Below are positions 1 to 12,758 of a stretch of 64,000 nt of DNA, piece by piece. Every line of letters starts with the position of its first letter. Positions within the stretch are counted from its first letter, which is position 1. Source of the DNA: Triglochin maritima (taxonomy: Eukaryota; Streptophyta; Magnoliopsida; Alismatales; Juncaginaceae); NCBI GenBank assembly GCA_963682175.1, contig OY821792.1, positions 31,370,652 through 31,434,651 of the forward strand, given 5' to 3'. The notes below the pieces were generated by a model. That model searched no databases. It saw only the letters and a list, made by a program, of their open reading frames with translations, and was not told the origin of the DNA. Made by a program: the position numbers and the translations under genes.

Positions 1-334
1 AGCTGAGGGATTTGGGTAATTGGGCATTTGGGTTTGCAGTTTGGGTAATTGGGTTTGGGTATTCGGGTAGGGTTTGGTCACCGGGTAATCGGGTTCTGTG
101 GGTCGGGTTAGTCGGGTCGAACAAACCGCTTACCAATTACATTCGGGTTTCGGTCCGGGTTCGGGTTTTGGACCGGACCGGACCGAACCCGAATTTTCAA
201 AATCTTTTGGACCGAAGACCGGACCGAAAAAATTCGGTCCGGTTCGGTCCGGACCGAAATGTTCGGTTCGGTCCGGACCGAAATTTTCGGTTCGGTCCGG
301 GCACCCTGACCGAACCGAATTTTGCTCTCCCCTA
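1..334. mobile_element. hAT-type MITE, partial (right end)
   Basis: GC-rich stretch built of short GGTTCGGTCCGG / CCGGACCGAA runs in both orientations, ending at 334 with CTCTCCCCTA. That terminus resembles the CACCCCTA right ends of the complete elements at 4175-4335 and 12275-12505, which share the same subterminal CGGTCC/GGACCG composition. The left end is not visible and probably lies before the window. Open frames here are only low-complexity translations of the repeat. Family assignment is by terminus and composition only. Confidence 0.55.
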
Positions 335-549
335 GATGTGGCTATATGATTACGAAGGCAACCCACCTTCAAACTAATCAGTATAGGAACTACAGTGATC
401 AACATTATCAAATCCTCTCCATCAATCGGTGAAAACCATTAGGATGACATTACAAAGGGATAGAACAAGCAAGCTGGGCATAAACATCTTCCTCTAATCA
501 AACCTCTATGGACGTATGCACATATCACGACTCACAAAGTGCTGCTACC

Positions 550-3500
550 TCATGCCGCTACTTTGAGTAAAGCATCAAGGACAGCCTGCTTAGATGGTAA
601 GGCAGGAATAGCCCCTCTTTCTGTTACTGCCAAAGCTCCGCAAGCATTTGCAAATTTGAGGGCTTCTCTTAGTCGTTTCTCATCCTAATTATTGTCAGGA
701 AAACAACAGGTTTCAGAATCACAAATTCACAATCTCTCTCGGAAAAAAAGGAAAACATTTCTTGCATGGAAACCAGCATCTCTTATTGGAGACTTGCAAG
801 AACCATTCTATGTAGAAAATGTGAGAAAATATAAAGTTAAAATCATCTCTTCTGTTCGTTATATGTAAGCTACTTAGCAGAAAACTCATGGTACAGACAT
901 ATTGTATGCGTATGGATATCATCCAAACTTAGAAAGTCTCATTGTCTGGAAGTGTGGATTATTAACATTAGATAATGCATTAACATTCTAATGATGTGTG
1001 AGAGTTACCTGGAGCAATGAGACGTCAGAAGCTATTTGATATAGTATTCCTGCAACAAATGCATCTCCAGCACCTGTTGTATCTACTGTTTCCACCTTTA
1101 AGCCACCAACTCTCCCTTGGAAATCCTACAAGGTGACACAAAATGATAAAACAACAAATTAGAAACATTCAATAATATTAAAATTTAAAAGGAACACGTT
1201 TCTTAGGAACATTTTTGTTAGGGAATTGAGTTGTTTTAGACAAGACGACAAGTTATTTCTGAGATGTTAAAAATGATGGTCTGCATCACTTACTTGTGAA
1301 TAGTATCTGCAACCTTGTGAGCCCACGGTCACCAAAAGCAGTTTGGTATTTGGAGAAAAAAGTTTGCGAACCACGGCATCATCATATGGATCTGCTCCTT
1401 TGGTCAAAAATGAAATCTCTTCCTCACTTATCTGTAATTCAATAAAATCATGTATTATTCTACTTCACACTTCTGGTGTATCCGCTCTGCTAAATTGAAA
1501 ATAAATTCCTAATGGTCATATGGCCACATTTCTTGATATACACAACAATTACCTTGATAATATCAGCTGTATCCCATATGCTAAGAATTCCTTCTCTTGC
1601 ACTCTCAGCAGATGGCCACAGTGGAAGTCGCAGATTGGGGTCATAAGATAGAAGAACTCCAGCATCCTTTGAAGCTCTCATAGCGGCCTTGTGAGCTGAT
1701 TTGCAAGGTTCAGTAATAAGACTTATAGAACCATAGTGGAAAATTTTTGCCTGGAAAATGGATCATTATGGATAATAATGTGCTAACAAAGAGGCAGAAA
1801 AAATCAAATGTTTACTGTCACACAGTACACTTCAAATTTACCTTTCTTATGATGTTAAGGTCAAGTTCGGCTTCTTCAAGAAGCATATCAGCACTAGGGT
1901 TACGGAAGAACATGAATTCACGTTCACCATCTTTTCTTAATGTAACAAATGCTAAAGCAGTGCGGGCACCCGAATCAAAGCGCATACCCTTATTGTTCAC
2001 ATTATTTTCCTTCAAGATATCAGCCAGCATGTAGCCAAACTCATCTTCACCAACCTATCGATGTAAATTAACGACCATCAAAAATATGATTTACACTTAT
2101 CAAATCATGTTTTACCACAGTTAAATTGATATAAAACAATATGTGCCAGTACAAGACTATCATTATCCAGCTGCTTTGGTCTGAAAGAATGATTTTTGAA
2201 TTTTACAAGTACAGGAAAATATTTGTTCGGTCAGATCCCTATAAACAGGACATGTTTAATTGTTGAAACTAGATTTGTAATGAACAAGTGCACTTAGAGG
2301 TCAGGTGGGCTACCATGCTAATAATAGTCGAGACGAGTAGATAGAACCTCCACAATTTTGATTAGGCAAATGATTGAATTTACCTTCCCGATAAAAGCTG
2401 AGGAACCACCTAATCTTGCAACTCCAACAGCTACATTTGCAGGTGCACCCCCGGGAGCCTTTTTAAAAGCAGGAGCCTCAGCCAACGAAACCCCACTAAC
2501 AGTCGGGACGAAATCAATTAACATTTCTCCAAAACATACAACAAGTGGGTCGCTAACGCCAAGAGTTTTAGCGTTGCTGAGAGATGCTGTAGCAAAACCT
2601 AAATTTGCAGCAAAATGTACAAAACGAATGTTATCAGACTACAACAAAGCAAACAATATGCAAAAGGAAGGTTCCTTGAACTCTTACAAACACAATTACT
2701 CCAATTCTCAACCCCATCAAAATGACGACCACCAATAACACAAGTTCTACCAATAAGAAACAAATTCTGAATAGACAAACTCAAATACAAACAATTTTGA
2801 CCGTCAAACAAATTAAAAAACCCACATCTTTCCTGCCCGATTATGACGAAACTAATCTGAAAACACCAGCAAACACCCTCTAATAGCAGTGTCATCAGAC
2901 GAAGTAATTATCAATTTCCGGAAGCAAAATAGCTTCAATAACCAAGCAGCCAACTTCTCCAACCAACTAAACCATCAAACACCAAAATCCAACCCCAAAG
3001 CAAACAACGTTAGCAAGAACACCAATTTTGCTCCAAAAACAACCACATTTCATCCCAGATGGATCGTTTTCTAATTTCCTAACAACATCTACGGACTGCA
3101 GTCTCGAGGACTCTCAAACAGATTCTGAATAAAATAACCACCTATCAAGCAAGTTCATCAACAAACAAATTCCAAATAAACCTCGAGTAAAATTTATAAA
3201 AAATACAATTTTTAGAGTGCTTAATTGAAACAACATTTATATCAGAATTACCAGAGTAAGTAGTCATCCATTTCCGGAAGCTAAATTACTCGAGTAATCC
3301 AACCAATCAACTTCACCAACCAATTAAACCACCAAACACCAAAACCCAACCAAAAAGCAAACAACTTTGGCAAAACCACCAATTTCCCCCCAAAAAAACA
3401 ACCGCATTTCATCCAAGACGGCTCCTTTCCTACTTCCTAACCACATCTACAGCCTGGAAGAGTCTCGAACCGACCACCTCGCTTCTTCACCCGGCGATCG

Positions 3501-3646
3501 GAGGGGGAAGCGGCGATCAAAGTCGACGGATTGGGGAGGGTTCTGGAGGGGCGGAAAGGGGCGCGGTAGGTGTGGGAGACGCGGGGGTCGGGACCTCTCC
3601 GGAGGTAGCCGGAGGGGGGCGGCGCGGCGGCGACGATCGCGGCCAT
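550..3646 (-). CDS. Fructokinase (pfkB family), probably plastid-targeted
   Basis: Phosphorylates fructose to fructose-6-phosphate with ATP, feeding sugars into starch synthesis and glycolysis. Exons on the minus strand: 3646-3451, 2586-2384, 2054-1842, 1750-1553, 1431-1294, 1125-1009, 684-550. All junctions are GT-AG and phases agree, giving 399 residues. The catalytic core starts near residue 80 ([13 protein letters not shown]). PfkB signature 1 ([10 protein letters not shown]) lies near 111 and signature 2 ([12 protein letters not shown]) near 331, with the catalytic Asp near 337. The first ~65 residues ([18 protein letters not shown]...) are rich in Ala, Pro, Arg and Ser, as in chloroplast transit peptides, and the core reads like the plant FRK3/FRK6/7 group. 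An in-frame upstream ATG at 3793 exists; 3646 was chosen because it opens the Ala-rich leader. The exon 2 acceptor has a second in-phase option 12 nt upstream. Plastid location is inferred. Confidence 0.93.
2895..3470 (-). repeat. Tandem duplication of the fructokinase exon 1/intron 1 junction
   Basis: Two direct copies, about 2895-3118 and 3252-3470, offset by about 357 bp. Shared words include TTTCCGGAAGC, CAAACACCAAAA, AAGCAAACAAC, ACAACC(A/G)CATTTCATCC and CCTAAC(A/C)ACATCTAC. The 3252-3470 copy contains the real donor of exon 1 (GTAGATG on the minus strand, just below 3451). The other copy lies wholly in intron 1 and keeps the same GTAGATG. The copies have clearly diverged, so the event is not recent. 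Confidence 0.8.
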
Positions 3647-4174
3647 GGAGGAGGAGGAGGAGGAGAGAGAGAGAGGAGTTGGAAAAGGAAAAGTAGTTAG
3701 CGTGGAATGGAATCTCCGTTGACGGGAGGATACGACTTGTGGTTCCCCCAAGAATGGGGAAAGCACTGTGGGGTCCACTTTGGTCCCACTCACCGGTCAC
3801 CCGATGGTAAACGGGACGGGTTTGTTACTGTAAATTATATTTTATGATATTGTTAAGTAATTGAAACAATCCCAACACACACGTAGCGGAACGAAAATCG
3901 TAAATCCAATGAAGAAAAAAAAATTAATAATTTAAATCCACAAATAATTCACCACGCAAAACACATAAGAACACAAGATTTAACGTGAAAACTCAATGCG
4001 AGGAAAACCACAGACGACACAACTTCAATCTACTATAGAGAAACGTATTATAAGAGATGCTTACAAAACACACGACCAACCGGCGAGAATCTCTGGTTGA
4101 ATTTGCTCCTACCGAATCCATAAGGATGCTCTATCTCTTTCTCTCAAGAATGCAAAGTAGACGATAGTAATTGG

Positions 4175-4335
4175 TAGGGGTGTACAAAACCCGATCCAGA
4201 TCGGTCCGATTTTTGTTTTTTTATTTAAAAACTCCGGTCCTGGACCGGATCGGATCGGTCCAGTCCAGTCTTCAATCCAAACCAATCCGGTCTGGTCCGG
4301 TCTTCGGTCCGGTCCGGACAGGATTCTCACCCCTA
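4175..4335. mobile_element. hAT-type MITE with perfect 8-bp target duplication
   Basis: A 161-bp element with termini TAGGGGTG...CACCCCTA, flanked on both sides by GTAATTGG (4167-4174 and 4336-4343). Internal sequence consists of CGGTCC, GGACCGG and related runs. No coding capacity is seen. An 8-bp target duplication is the hAT superfamily hallmark. It is inserted in an older, LTR-like stretch. Confidence 0.88.
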
Positions 4336-4379
4336 GTAATTGGGGTTCAGGTAAAGTATCTAAGGGTTATTGCAAAGGG

Positions 4380-4765
4380 GTACGAAATTACTTTTATATA
4401 CTAAGCCAAAACAAGTATTATTTGCACCAAAATAAGGTGAAGAAAAGTGCACAACGTCGGAAAAATTAACAGAACGGTCGACCGGTCAGGACGAACGATC
4501 GACCGAAACTTAAGTTGTAGCACAATCTGGAACTGCATTCGGTCGACCGAAAACTTCCAGACACTTTTCTTGGACCTCCAAATGCGCAACCGGTCGACCG
4601 AATAAGTCATATCGTTTGACCGGAAACTTCCAGGCATTTTTCCTGGACGAGACAAAGCGCCCACTCGGTCGACCGATTGAGACCACTCGGTCGACCGAAA
4701 GCTACAATACACTTCTCCTAGACGAAATGTTACACTACCGGTCGACCGAAACTTAAGTTTCATTC
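4380..4765 (-). repeat. CGGTCGACCG palindrome array, LTR-like on the minus strand
   Basis: Exact CGGTCGACCG decamers occur at about 4475, 4540, 4591, 4665, 4688 and 4739, with near-matches at 4496 and 4615. On the minus strand the array lies upstream of TATATAAAAG (4400-4391), which suggests a promoter region of an LTR read in that direction. The neighbouring 3960-4060 sequence (AACGTGAAAACTCAATGCG...) also looks LTR-like. I could not define TG...CA ends. The array itself is directly visible; the LTR assignment is inferred. Confidence 0.6.
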
Positions 4766-7700
4766 GACCATTTTTACTGTTTCTGCAGAAATACTTAATT
4801 CACATATTCAAGGTAAAAAAACAACATATATATTTAGTCACTTTGCTCGAACATCAATTGATCTAAATTAGGTGTCACATTTCTAGAGTGTCCCAACAAA
4901 AGTTGTATGCTGAATTAATACATCTAGAGTTTCTTGTTGGATGTTATATGAACAACTAAAATTAGTATATTAGATGTGTTTTCGAGTGTTTGTTATGGAG
5001 TAAATGGTATTAATGGCTAAACTAAGATTCATTATTGGTCATGCCTTTGTACATTTTTACATTGGGTGAACGTTAGGGGTCGCATGCCTTTGTGACTTGT
5101 GAGTGAGTTGTTGAGTTTGTGGAAGGACTTAATCAAATGAAGATAATGTTTCAAGGGAAGGTGTTGAGTTTATAGAGTTTTTGAAACTCGAGTTTGTCTT
5201 ATTTGAGTCATGCTCGAGTCGAGTTGTCTTATGTTGTTATTGATGATGTAACGTTCTATCATCGATGATGACACATAAGTCTGTTCAAATAAATCTGATG
5301 TGGCAACATGAATTTCCTCCTCATCCAAAGTTCCACAACTACATATATACAAAACAAGATCCATGATCTAGTGCTTGAAGGTAAATTAGAAGCATGGTAC
5401 CGCGAGAGATTAATCGATAATCAATTGTTTCCAAAACCACTTCCATGCATGCATGTATATGTACGTGGACCTAATAGATGTATAAAAAATTACAAATGGT
5501 TGGATTACAATATTAAAGTTCGTACTTACATGTGTATGGTTTCTTCAAGTTTCCATGTCACGACAATATCAAAACACCGTGAAGAAAACAATACCTACGG
5601 ATGATTATTGGAGCGTCGAGAGGGACATCTTGTCCAACCTCGAGCCTCTTTTGGAAATTTGTTGCTTTTTTACTTTATTTTAATTTTAAGCTTCATCTTA
5701 TGAAGACGAATTACTCATCATCCTAGCTTCATTGTCTTTTTTTTTGATAAAATGGTGGTTTTCATTGATAAATGTTTTAGTTTTAGATGTTATATATAAG
5801 TCACAAGATCTGCAAAATAATTCCCAAAAAGAGTCAAAAGCTCAAGCCGATACCACCTATTACAAAAGATCACAGGTAATATATGTTCTTCCTAACTTCA
5901 TTGTCAGGATAAGAAATATTAGGATAAGTAATATTAGCACAACAGAGGCTTTTACCAACCCCTTATAATTTTCTCAAAGTAGAATTAACAAGAAAATCAT
6001 TTTCATTTTTTTCGTTATCCTAATCGATGATTTGTATTGTTTTCTTCCGAAAGCACTCTCACTGTATTAAATATTATATTACATCCAAGCCTATACATCT
6101 ATGCTAGCATTTATCAAATATATATGTATTCTAGTTTGGAAACATAGTGTGTTTGGTATGAGTATTCTGGGCTCAACTTCCATTCCAGAAGTTGGATTTT
6201 TCTTATTTCAAAAACCAAACATTTCTATGCTTCGGAGCTAGCCCAGAAGTCTCAGATTCAGCCCACTCATCAATATACAGTGCCCCAGAAAACCCAAGGG
6301 GGCTGCTTCTGGATCTCCACCTGAACTTCCAATAACAAATGTCATCAGTTTTCTAGAAAATTATGGTCAGTACCACCATGTAATTACAAAATCTGCCACC
6401 AACTTTACCATTCGTCATCCTGAATCCTCTTTTCTCCCCATCTCTATTTTCTTCCACCGCCCCCATCATCGTGGTTAGACTTTGGTCGTGCTTCTTCTCC
6501 GCTGCAGTATAGAAGACGTTTGTTGCCCTCATCGTCGTCTATCTGCTCTTCGCCGCTATTTGCCGACCCCTACTGCATCAGGTACGCCATCAATCTCCCT
6601 TAGAGTACACACTTTGGTTGGGACACCGCAAAAGCAAAAAGGGAAGGCTAGACGGGTGGACGAGTACGTCATTGCTTCGTCGACGATCGAGGTTGGGAGG
6701 AACGATAGGGGAAGATGGGGATGAGGGAGGAGACAGCAACACCGGCGGATCAATTGCTTGGGGAGGGGGTCAAAGAAAAAAGGGAAAAGTTGCTTTCGGA
6801 GGGCATTTGAGGGATTTGGCATTGAAGATGAAAGAGCGGAAGGGTCACCCAGACCAAACGTCTTCTCATGTGGAAGAGAGGAGCAGCTTCAAGAGCTTCT
6901 CAAAAGAGAGGACTTCTGGTGGGAGATCAGTGAAAGGAATGTGTTCTAAAAGTTTTACTTTTATATGTCAATTATTATGAATTAAATGTGCAAACATTTT
7001 GTTCCTTGATTATGGTATTCTTTTTTTGGAAGTGTTAAAGAAGAGACGTTTGGTCCTTAACCGTAGAGCTCTAAAAGATAATGGTTTACATAAATCAAAA
7101 GTTATTCACAGTTATGGTAATTAACATGGAACATTAATTATCGAGATAAGATTGTCGTGTTGGTCATCGATTGTCGTAGCTCTACAAATAATTGACGACA
7201 CGAGTATATAAAAGAGGAAAATATTACTTTTATATATTGAATATACCTAACAAGTAAAACATTGTTGAATTGTGTTTCGTGTCATTAATGTTTTTACTGT
7301 GTCTTGGATTCTAAGATATGAGACTTATATCTTTTCACTCAAGAAGTGCTTAATTTGATTATTGTCAAAAGTTATCAATGAGTGTAGTGATAAAGACAAT
7401 AGTTGGTTGAGCATGACTTTGTGCTGGAAAAGATAGCTAGTCAAACGATTATCATTGCCCCTCTTAATTGAGTGATGATATTAGTGGGTCCCTTGATAAA
7501 GCAAATTTATAATATGCACAATGTAACATGAGTTAAGTTACATAGTTATAATTAGCTTAGAGAGATCAAGAAATGAATATAATACAAAGATGACACATTT
7601 CTACTTTGTATATATTCTTAATATCATGAGGCAAGGGACGGACACAAGTGGTGCACTTACATCACTAAATGGATCGTGTTTTGGTTCGGGTGGAACAAAG

Positions 7701-8050
7701 ACATCAATGTTAATTGGGTAACCATAATGTGTAGCTAGATACCGCTTATAGTTTGAGATATTAAGTGTTTAATATCACTGCCAATTTGACTTAGATCCTC
7801 CTATAGGTCACACCACAAACATGGAAACAAGAGGTTGATTTTAAGTTCATATGATGTGTCGGGTTTCATGTGAAAATAGGACACATGTGGTGAATTAATT
7901 AAAATCAATATGTCATGAGAATTGACATAATTAGAATCATAATAAATTCATATGAGGTATATATATTATGGGGTGTAATAATTTAATATTACATATGATA
8001 ATATATTACATAAGATGTGAATTTGCTAAGAACCCCAATAGATCAAATTT
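4766..8050. other. Intergenic DNA, no supported gene
   Basis: AT-rich sequence with a few short open frames (for example 5308-5604 plus and 6482-6980 plus) that show no recognisable domain, no splice-linked partner exons and low-complexity translation. A possible small GTTTGGTAT...ACCAAAC inverted terminus pair lies at 6149-6228, too weak to call. Confidence 0.5.
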
Positions 8051-8990
8051 TGTTGGAAATAAATCCAAAATTTGACAAAGGCAAAATCGGGGTCAAACAC
8101 GGTGAACCGTTCATGGTTCGGTCGACCGGGGTATCTTCGGATCGGTTAACCGAATAGGGAACGGGTAAGCGCAATTGGTTGACCGAATTTGTGTGGAGTG
8201 CCTGGACAATCGGGTTCGGTTAACCGAGTGTGCACGGTCAACCGAGAAGTAGTATTTTTGGTAGACCGAAAGTGACACGGTCATCCGATGACTATGTCCC
8301 AGGAGCGATTCTGGTGGGTCAACAGTCGACCGAGGGAAAGACGTGGTTCGTCCGAATTCTTCCAGGGAATTTTTCTCATACGGATTCGGTCGACAGTCTA
8401 GCTCACGGTGCACTGAACACGTGTTATAACTGAACGGTTCGGTTGACCGAGTTATACTCGGTCCACCGAACAAGAACGATTCTGCCTGAATTATTAAGAG
8501 ATTAATTAAATCATGGGTGGATTAATTCCAGATTTAATTAAAACGTTTTTAGTGGGTGCTTATGTGGAAATTAGAGATTAATTTTAGGAGAGAATAAGTA
8601 AGAGATCATGGCTAAATAATAGCTCTTGATAAGGATGTTTTGGGAGACTATAAAAGGACCCATACTCCTACTTGTTTAATACTAATGCAAAAAACTTTCT
8701 CTCATTAATCTCTCCATAATCATCACGAAAATCTCTTAGTAAATTTAAGTTTTAGAGATAAAAATCTCAGGAGCTTAAAGAGGGGTTATTAACTAGATTC
8801 TAAACATTGTTAGAGATTGATTGACTAACTCCTTTCTCTCTAATCTTGTTTAGAGTTTGGTGAACACTCGGAGGCAAATCCGTGGACGATTCAACGGGCA
8901 ACACGACTCCGAATCTTCAAAAAGGTTTTAGAGAACCTTTAGGTATGATTCTACCTTTGTGATTTATTTTAATAAATGTAGGATTGCATG
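8051..8990 (+). mobile_element. LTR-like retrotransposon remnant with degenerate GGTCGACC array
   Basis: Between 8097 and 8470 there are at least ten variants of CGGT(C/T)(G/A)ACCG (for example at 8117, 8176, 8217, 8236, 8327, 8444). A clear TATA box, TATAAAAGG, follows at 8649-8657, then a CT-rich leader (CTTTCTCTCATT). This order is what the U3/R junction of an LTR looks like. TGTTGGAAAT at 8051 could be the 5' end, but no matching CA end or 5-bp target duplication was found, so limits are approximate. No gag-pol coding is present. Confidence 0.5.
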
Positions 8991-11430
8991 TTATTAGAAT
9001 AATCACAAAACTATGTACATAGAAATTGTTGAAAATATGGAAATCGATCTTGTATGTTGTATTAAAATTTTAAAATATATACATACATAGTGACACGAAA
9101 TCCTACAATCAGTTACTTGACGGAGAATACCGTACCAAAGACACCATAATATGATTCTGGATTTGTTATTCAATTTAAAGCATGGAGTTATATATATATA
9201 TATTGGCGGTCTTTCCTTCCTTCCATGTGTTTCAACTTTGTTGAACGTACGTAAAAGTAAGAACATTGGGAGGTTCTATTATTTCATTGTCATACACTTT
9301 TTTTCACTTTAACCAAACACAGTGGACTGTGAAAATTAATTAATCTTTCCACATTCGGGTTACAATTATAAGAGCATCTATCCAGCAAACAACAAATTAA
9401 CAATCCACCACTCCCTTCCATGTAACCCGACATTGTTGATAAATAGCATGTGACGGTCAATGACTATTCCTTATTAATATATATTAACATAAAAAATTCT
9501 ATCTTAAGTTAATTATTTTTCCTTAAAGTTTTATAATTCCACCAATTGGAGCTATAACTTATCTTGAAGTAAAAAAAATACGAAATTGGAGTGATGCATG
9601 TGATGTCCCTTGAATCAAGTTCACGGCCTTAATTTATTAGTCTTGCCGTCCAATTAGAATGGTGATTATGACCTTAAGACCATGTGAGGGGTGTCCAAAT
9701 GAGATACACTTTCACGTACTACAAGTTGACAATGCCATAATGTTGGATCTCATCTTTTCCACATGGTATATTTGCTTTCCAAAAGACATGTCCATGTTAT
9801 ATATGTATCTTCTGATTCTTCTCTCATCTACCAATGCAAAATATCCTACCATTCCTCCACACTTGCTTCTTCTTCTACCTTTAGGGTTGTTAGAAACTTT
9901 GTTAGATTTTTGTCTACTTCGGTGTTCATAAGTCAATTGACACATGTGATCATTAACATATATAATTACCTATTGCATATTGACAATGGAAATATAAATA
10001 ACTGTTTATAATTATGTTAAGCTTTGGGTTGCTTTTTCACTCCTTCAGTTTTGTAGTCTTACTATCAAAGCTAGCTTATATATCATGTATATATAACAAA
10101 CTACTAGTTATGTTATTCCTACAAATTTTTATAAAGAGGTTCACATGCTAAATTTCAATCTTGAAAGACTTTGTCATAAGTTTCTTTTGAATAGGAAAAT
10201 CTGTGTGACTCGTATGTAAGTCTCAATGTAGCACCACTGGCTGGAGGATATAAATTAATGTAACCGAATCCCTCCCACCATTTATGGGAATAAAAGACAG
10301 TGGGTTAACTAAAAAATAAAGTTAAAGATAATAGTGGTAGACAAGGCTTAGATGTATGCTGTGAATGCAAGGCATTGACCACTTGAAATAAAATGTATGT
10401 CACCTTGACAAGCCAACCCTAAACCCTGAGATTAACTGCCAAAAACTGCCAAACCAATTGAAAGCAAACCCAAAGATCTGCGCCTTAAATTATGGAAGTA
10501 CAACAAAGTACCTCACTATTTATTCACTAATAAGTCTTTACTTAATTAGAAGTTGCTTAAGAAACCAATTTGTATGGTTTCATCTCGTGTTCTCTTTAAG
10601 AAGGTCAAAACTCAAAAGTTGCATTGGGCCTCATTTTATAACCATTCTCTGCTATTAGTCCATTAAATTCAGGATGTTGTTGTTTTTAGTATAATCTTGT
10701 GGAAGTATGTTTCATTAGCTTGTCAATACGCTCAAAGGACGACATTTTTGAAAATGTGCCCGTAAAAAAGTTTATCTACTGTTTAGGTTGGTTGCATATT
10801 AGACATGGTGTCAAGAATGAAAACAAGTTAAGAAATATTTAAAGATACTTACTGAAAATGTGACTTTAAAGTCTCTTTCGGAAAACAATCCCCGAGAATA
10901 AGTTTTGAAAACGCATTTTCATATACTATTATTGAAAAGTGACTTGAAAACCATTCGAATTTCAAAGACGTTTCTAGAAGAAGAAAAAAATCGAAAAATA
11001 ATTTTTAAAAATATACTTATGGTAAATATCTAAAATTATAATTCACTAAAACACCACCCAAAACTTTCCAATATAAACACGTGAAACGAAACCATCATAT
11101 TTTCAACTAAAAAATTGCCACAACTACTAATCCATGCACACTACACACAACACAATGCTCAATGCCTCAATGGGTACTTAACATTGATAAAGAAATAGTG
11201 TAGTGAGAGAGGAGTTGGCACATGGAGTGAGAGGCCTTTAAACACTCTTCCCCGTCACTTTCGGCGACTTTCTCGCTTCAAAGTTACACACACACTCTCT
11301 CTCTCTCTCTTGATTGGATCTTCCTCTCACATGTTCCCCTCCAACCCTTTCATTTGCGCATTCAACATCTTTTCAAGGCCCACCCAAAAAAAAAACCCAA
11401 TATAATATATATTGTGACTTCAACTCTATG
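8991..11430. other. Intergenic DNA upstream of the GASA gene
   Basis: No gene supported. It is AT-rich, with a short TA run near 9190 and a CT microsatellite at 11294-11311 shortly upstream of the GASA TATA box. Open frames at 9659-10011 and 10458-10658 have no recognisable features and no coding character. Confidence 0.5.
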
Positions 11431-11432
11431 GT

Positions 11433-11440
11433 TATAAATA
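11433..11440 (+). promoter_or_regulatory. TATA box of the GASA gene
   Basis: TATAAATA lies 84-91 bp upstream of the GASA start codon. This predicts transcription starting near 11465-11475 and a 5' leader of about 50-60 nt. Confidence 0.6.
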
Positions 11441-11523
11441 CCATCTACTCTTTGCCTTTGAGAAGACACAACTCAAATTCATATATAAATATTTTTGTCC
11501 ATCACCTGCAGGCTCAGCACTAA

Positions 11524-12742
11524 ATGGCCTCTTCAAGATCTCTTCTTCCTTTCATGTTGCTTGCTCTCATTGTCTTGTCCCATGTTGCAGAGGTATATAT
11601 GGTTTTGTTTATTTGAATCCATATATGCATGCATGCATGCAAACATATATATTACATAAAATTCTTGCTAGCTTATTGGGTTTTCTTCTTCTTTTGTTCT
11701 TAGATCAATGGTTATCCAGTCCGTCCATCGAAGAGCAGGGGTATGTGTGACTTTGTTTTCATCTAGCTATATATATAATATATGATGTGTGATTTTTTTT
11801 TCTTTTTGAAAAAATGATGTATGCATGATATTGTACACAATAATTGAAAAGCTAGAAGTTTGAGATCGATCATATATATTGTTAAACCAACATAGCTGAA
11901 CATACATGATTTTTTTTAATATCGACCATGACTTACATGATTCTAAACAGAAACAAGTCAAAACAAGAATAATATCATATCCCATTATATTTCTCAACTT
12001 ACTTTGATCTCTAACTACCTAGATTTAAAATTCAATAACAAATTAATAATATCATCTTTGCTATACATTTGAATACAATCTCAAGACACAAATATTATCT
12101 GTCTTTCTTTGGTTAAAAAACAAAAGGTTATTTAGAGAATATATATATAGAAAAATTGTATACTTAGGCGGACTACAACTATTTTGGTTGTGACATCATA
12201 TTTTTTTACTACTTTTGGTTAGTTTTTTCCTATGAATAAATAAATATATATATAATGCGAATGACATATGAAAGTAGGGGTGAGCATCAGAACTGAATTT
12301 TTTTCCAGGATCCGGATCAGACCGGATGACTTTGGACCGGTGACCGGACCGATCCGGTCTAAAATCAGATTTTTTAATATAAAAAAACAAAAATCAGACC
12401 AATCCGGACCGGATCAGACCGAAATTTCAAAAAGATCCGGACTGAAACCCGGACTGACCGGTCCAGTCCAAAAACCCAGACCGGACCGAGTTATGCTCAC
12501 CCCTACACGAAAGGTTAATTATAATGAAAATTAATGTTGCCCTGGATCGGGCTCTGACAGTGTGCAACAAGAAATGCGGCTACCGATGCTCGAGGACGAG
12601 TCACAAGAAGCCATGCGTGTTCTTCTGCTTGAAGTGTTGCGAGGTGTGCCGTTGCGTCCCGTCCGGATTCTACGGCAACAAGCACGAATGCACTTGCTAC
12701 AACAACTGGAAGACCAAGGAGGGCAGGCCAAAGTGCCCATAA
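11524..12742 (+). CDS. GASA/snakin family cysteine-rich secreted peptide
   Basis: Small secreted peptide of the gibberellin-regulated GASA/snakin family, associated with growth control, redox balance or defence. Exons 11524-11592, 11704-11740 and 12561-12742 give 95 residues with matching phases. Exon 1 is a signal peptide (hydrophobic LLPFMLLALIVLSH) ending near residue 23. Exon 2 gives a short spacer (INGYPVRPSKSRG). Exon 3 carries the GASA domain with all 12 cysteines in the family order, including CNKKCGYRC, CLKCC, CRCVPSG and the terminal PKCP. The spacer is short for the family and the protein lacks a Pro-rich linker. Intron 2 holds a hAT MITE (12275-12505) ending about 55 nt before the acceptor. 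Two CGGTCGACCG-type palindromes lie just after the stop. Family call is secure; the exact subfamily is not. Confidence 0.93.
12275..12505. mobile_element. hAT-type MITE inside GASA intron 2
   Basis: A 231-bp element with termini TAGGGGTGAGCAT and ATGCTCACCCCTA (13-bp perfect inverted repeats) and a GGACCGG/CCGGTCC-rich interior. Flanks are TATGAAAG (12267-12274) and CACGAAAG (12506-12513), an 8-bp target duplication with two mismatches. It is noncoding and the same family as 4175-4335. Confidence 0.85.
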
Positions 12743-12758
12743 TTCCTTAGTACATAAC

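Noticed and set aside
12..411. Overlapping open frames on both strands with repeated RFGPDR / DRTE words
   Set aside because: They are translations of the GGTTCGGTCC repeat of a noncoding MITE.
5308..5604. 98-codon plus-strand frame
   Set aside because: No recognisable domain, no neighbouring exons, ordinary AT-rich composition; length is within chance.
6482..6980. Overlapping frames on both strands in a GC-richer patch
   Set aside because: No domain in any frame and no splice-compatible partner; probably old repeat or pseudogene sequence I cannot identify.
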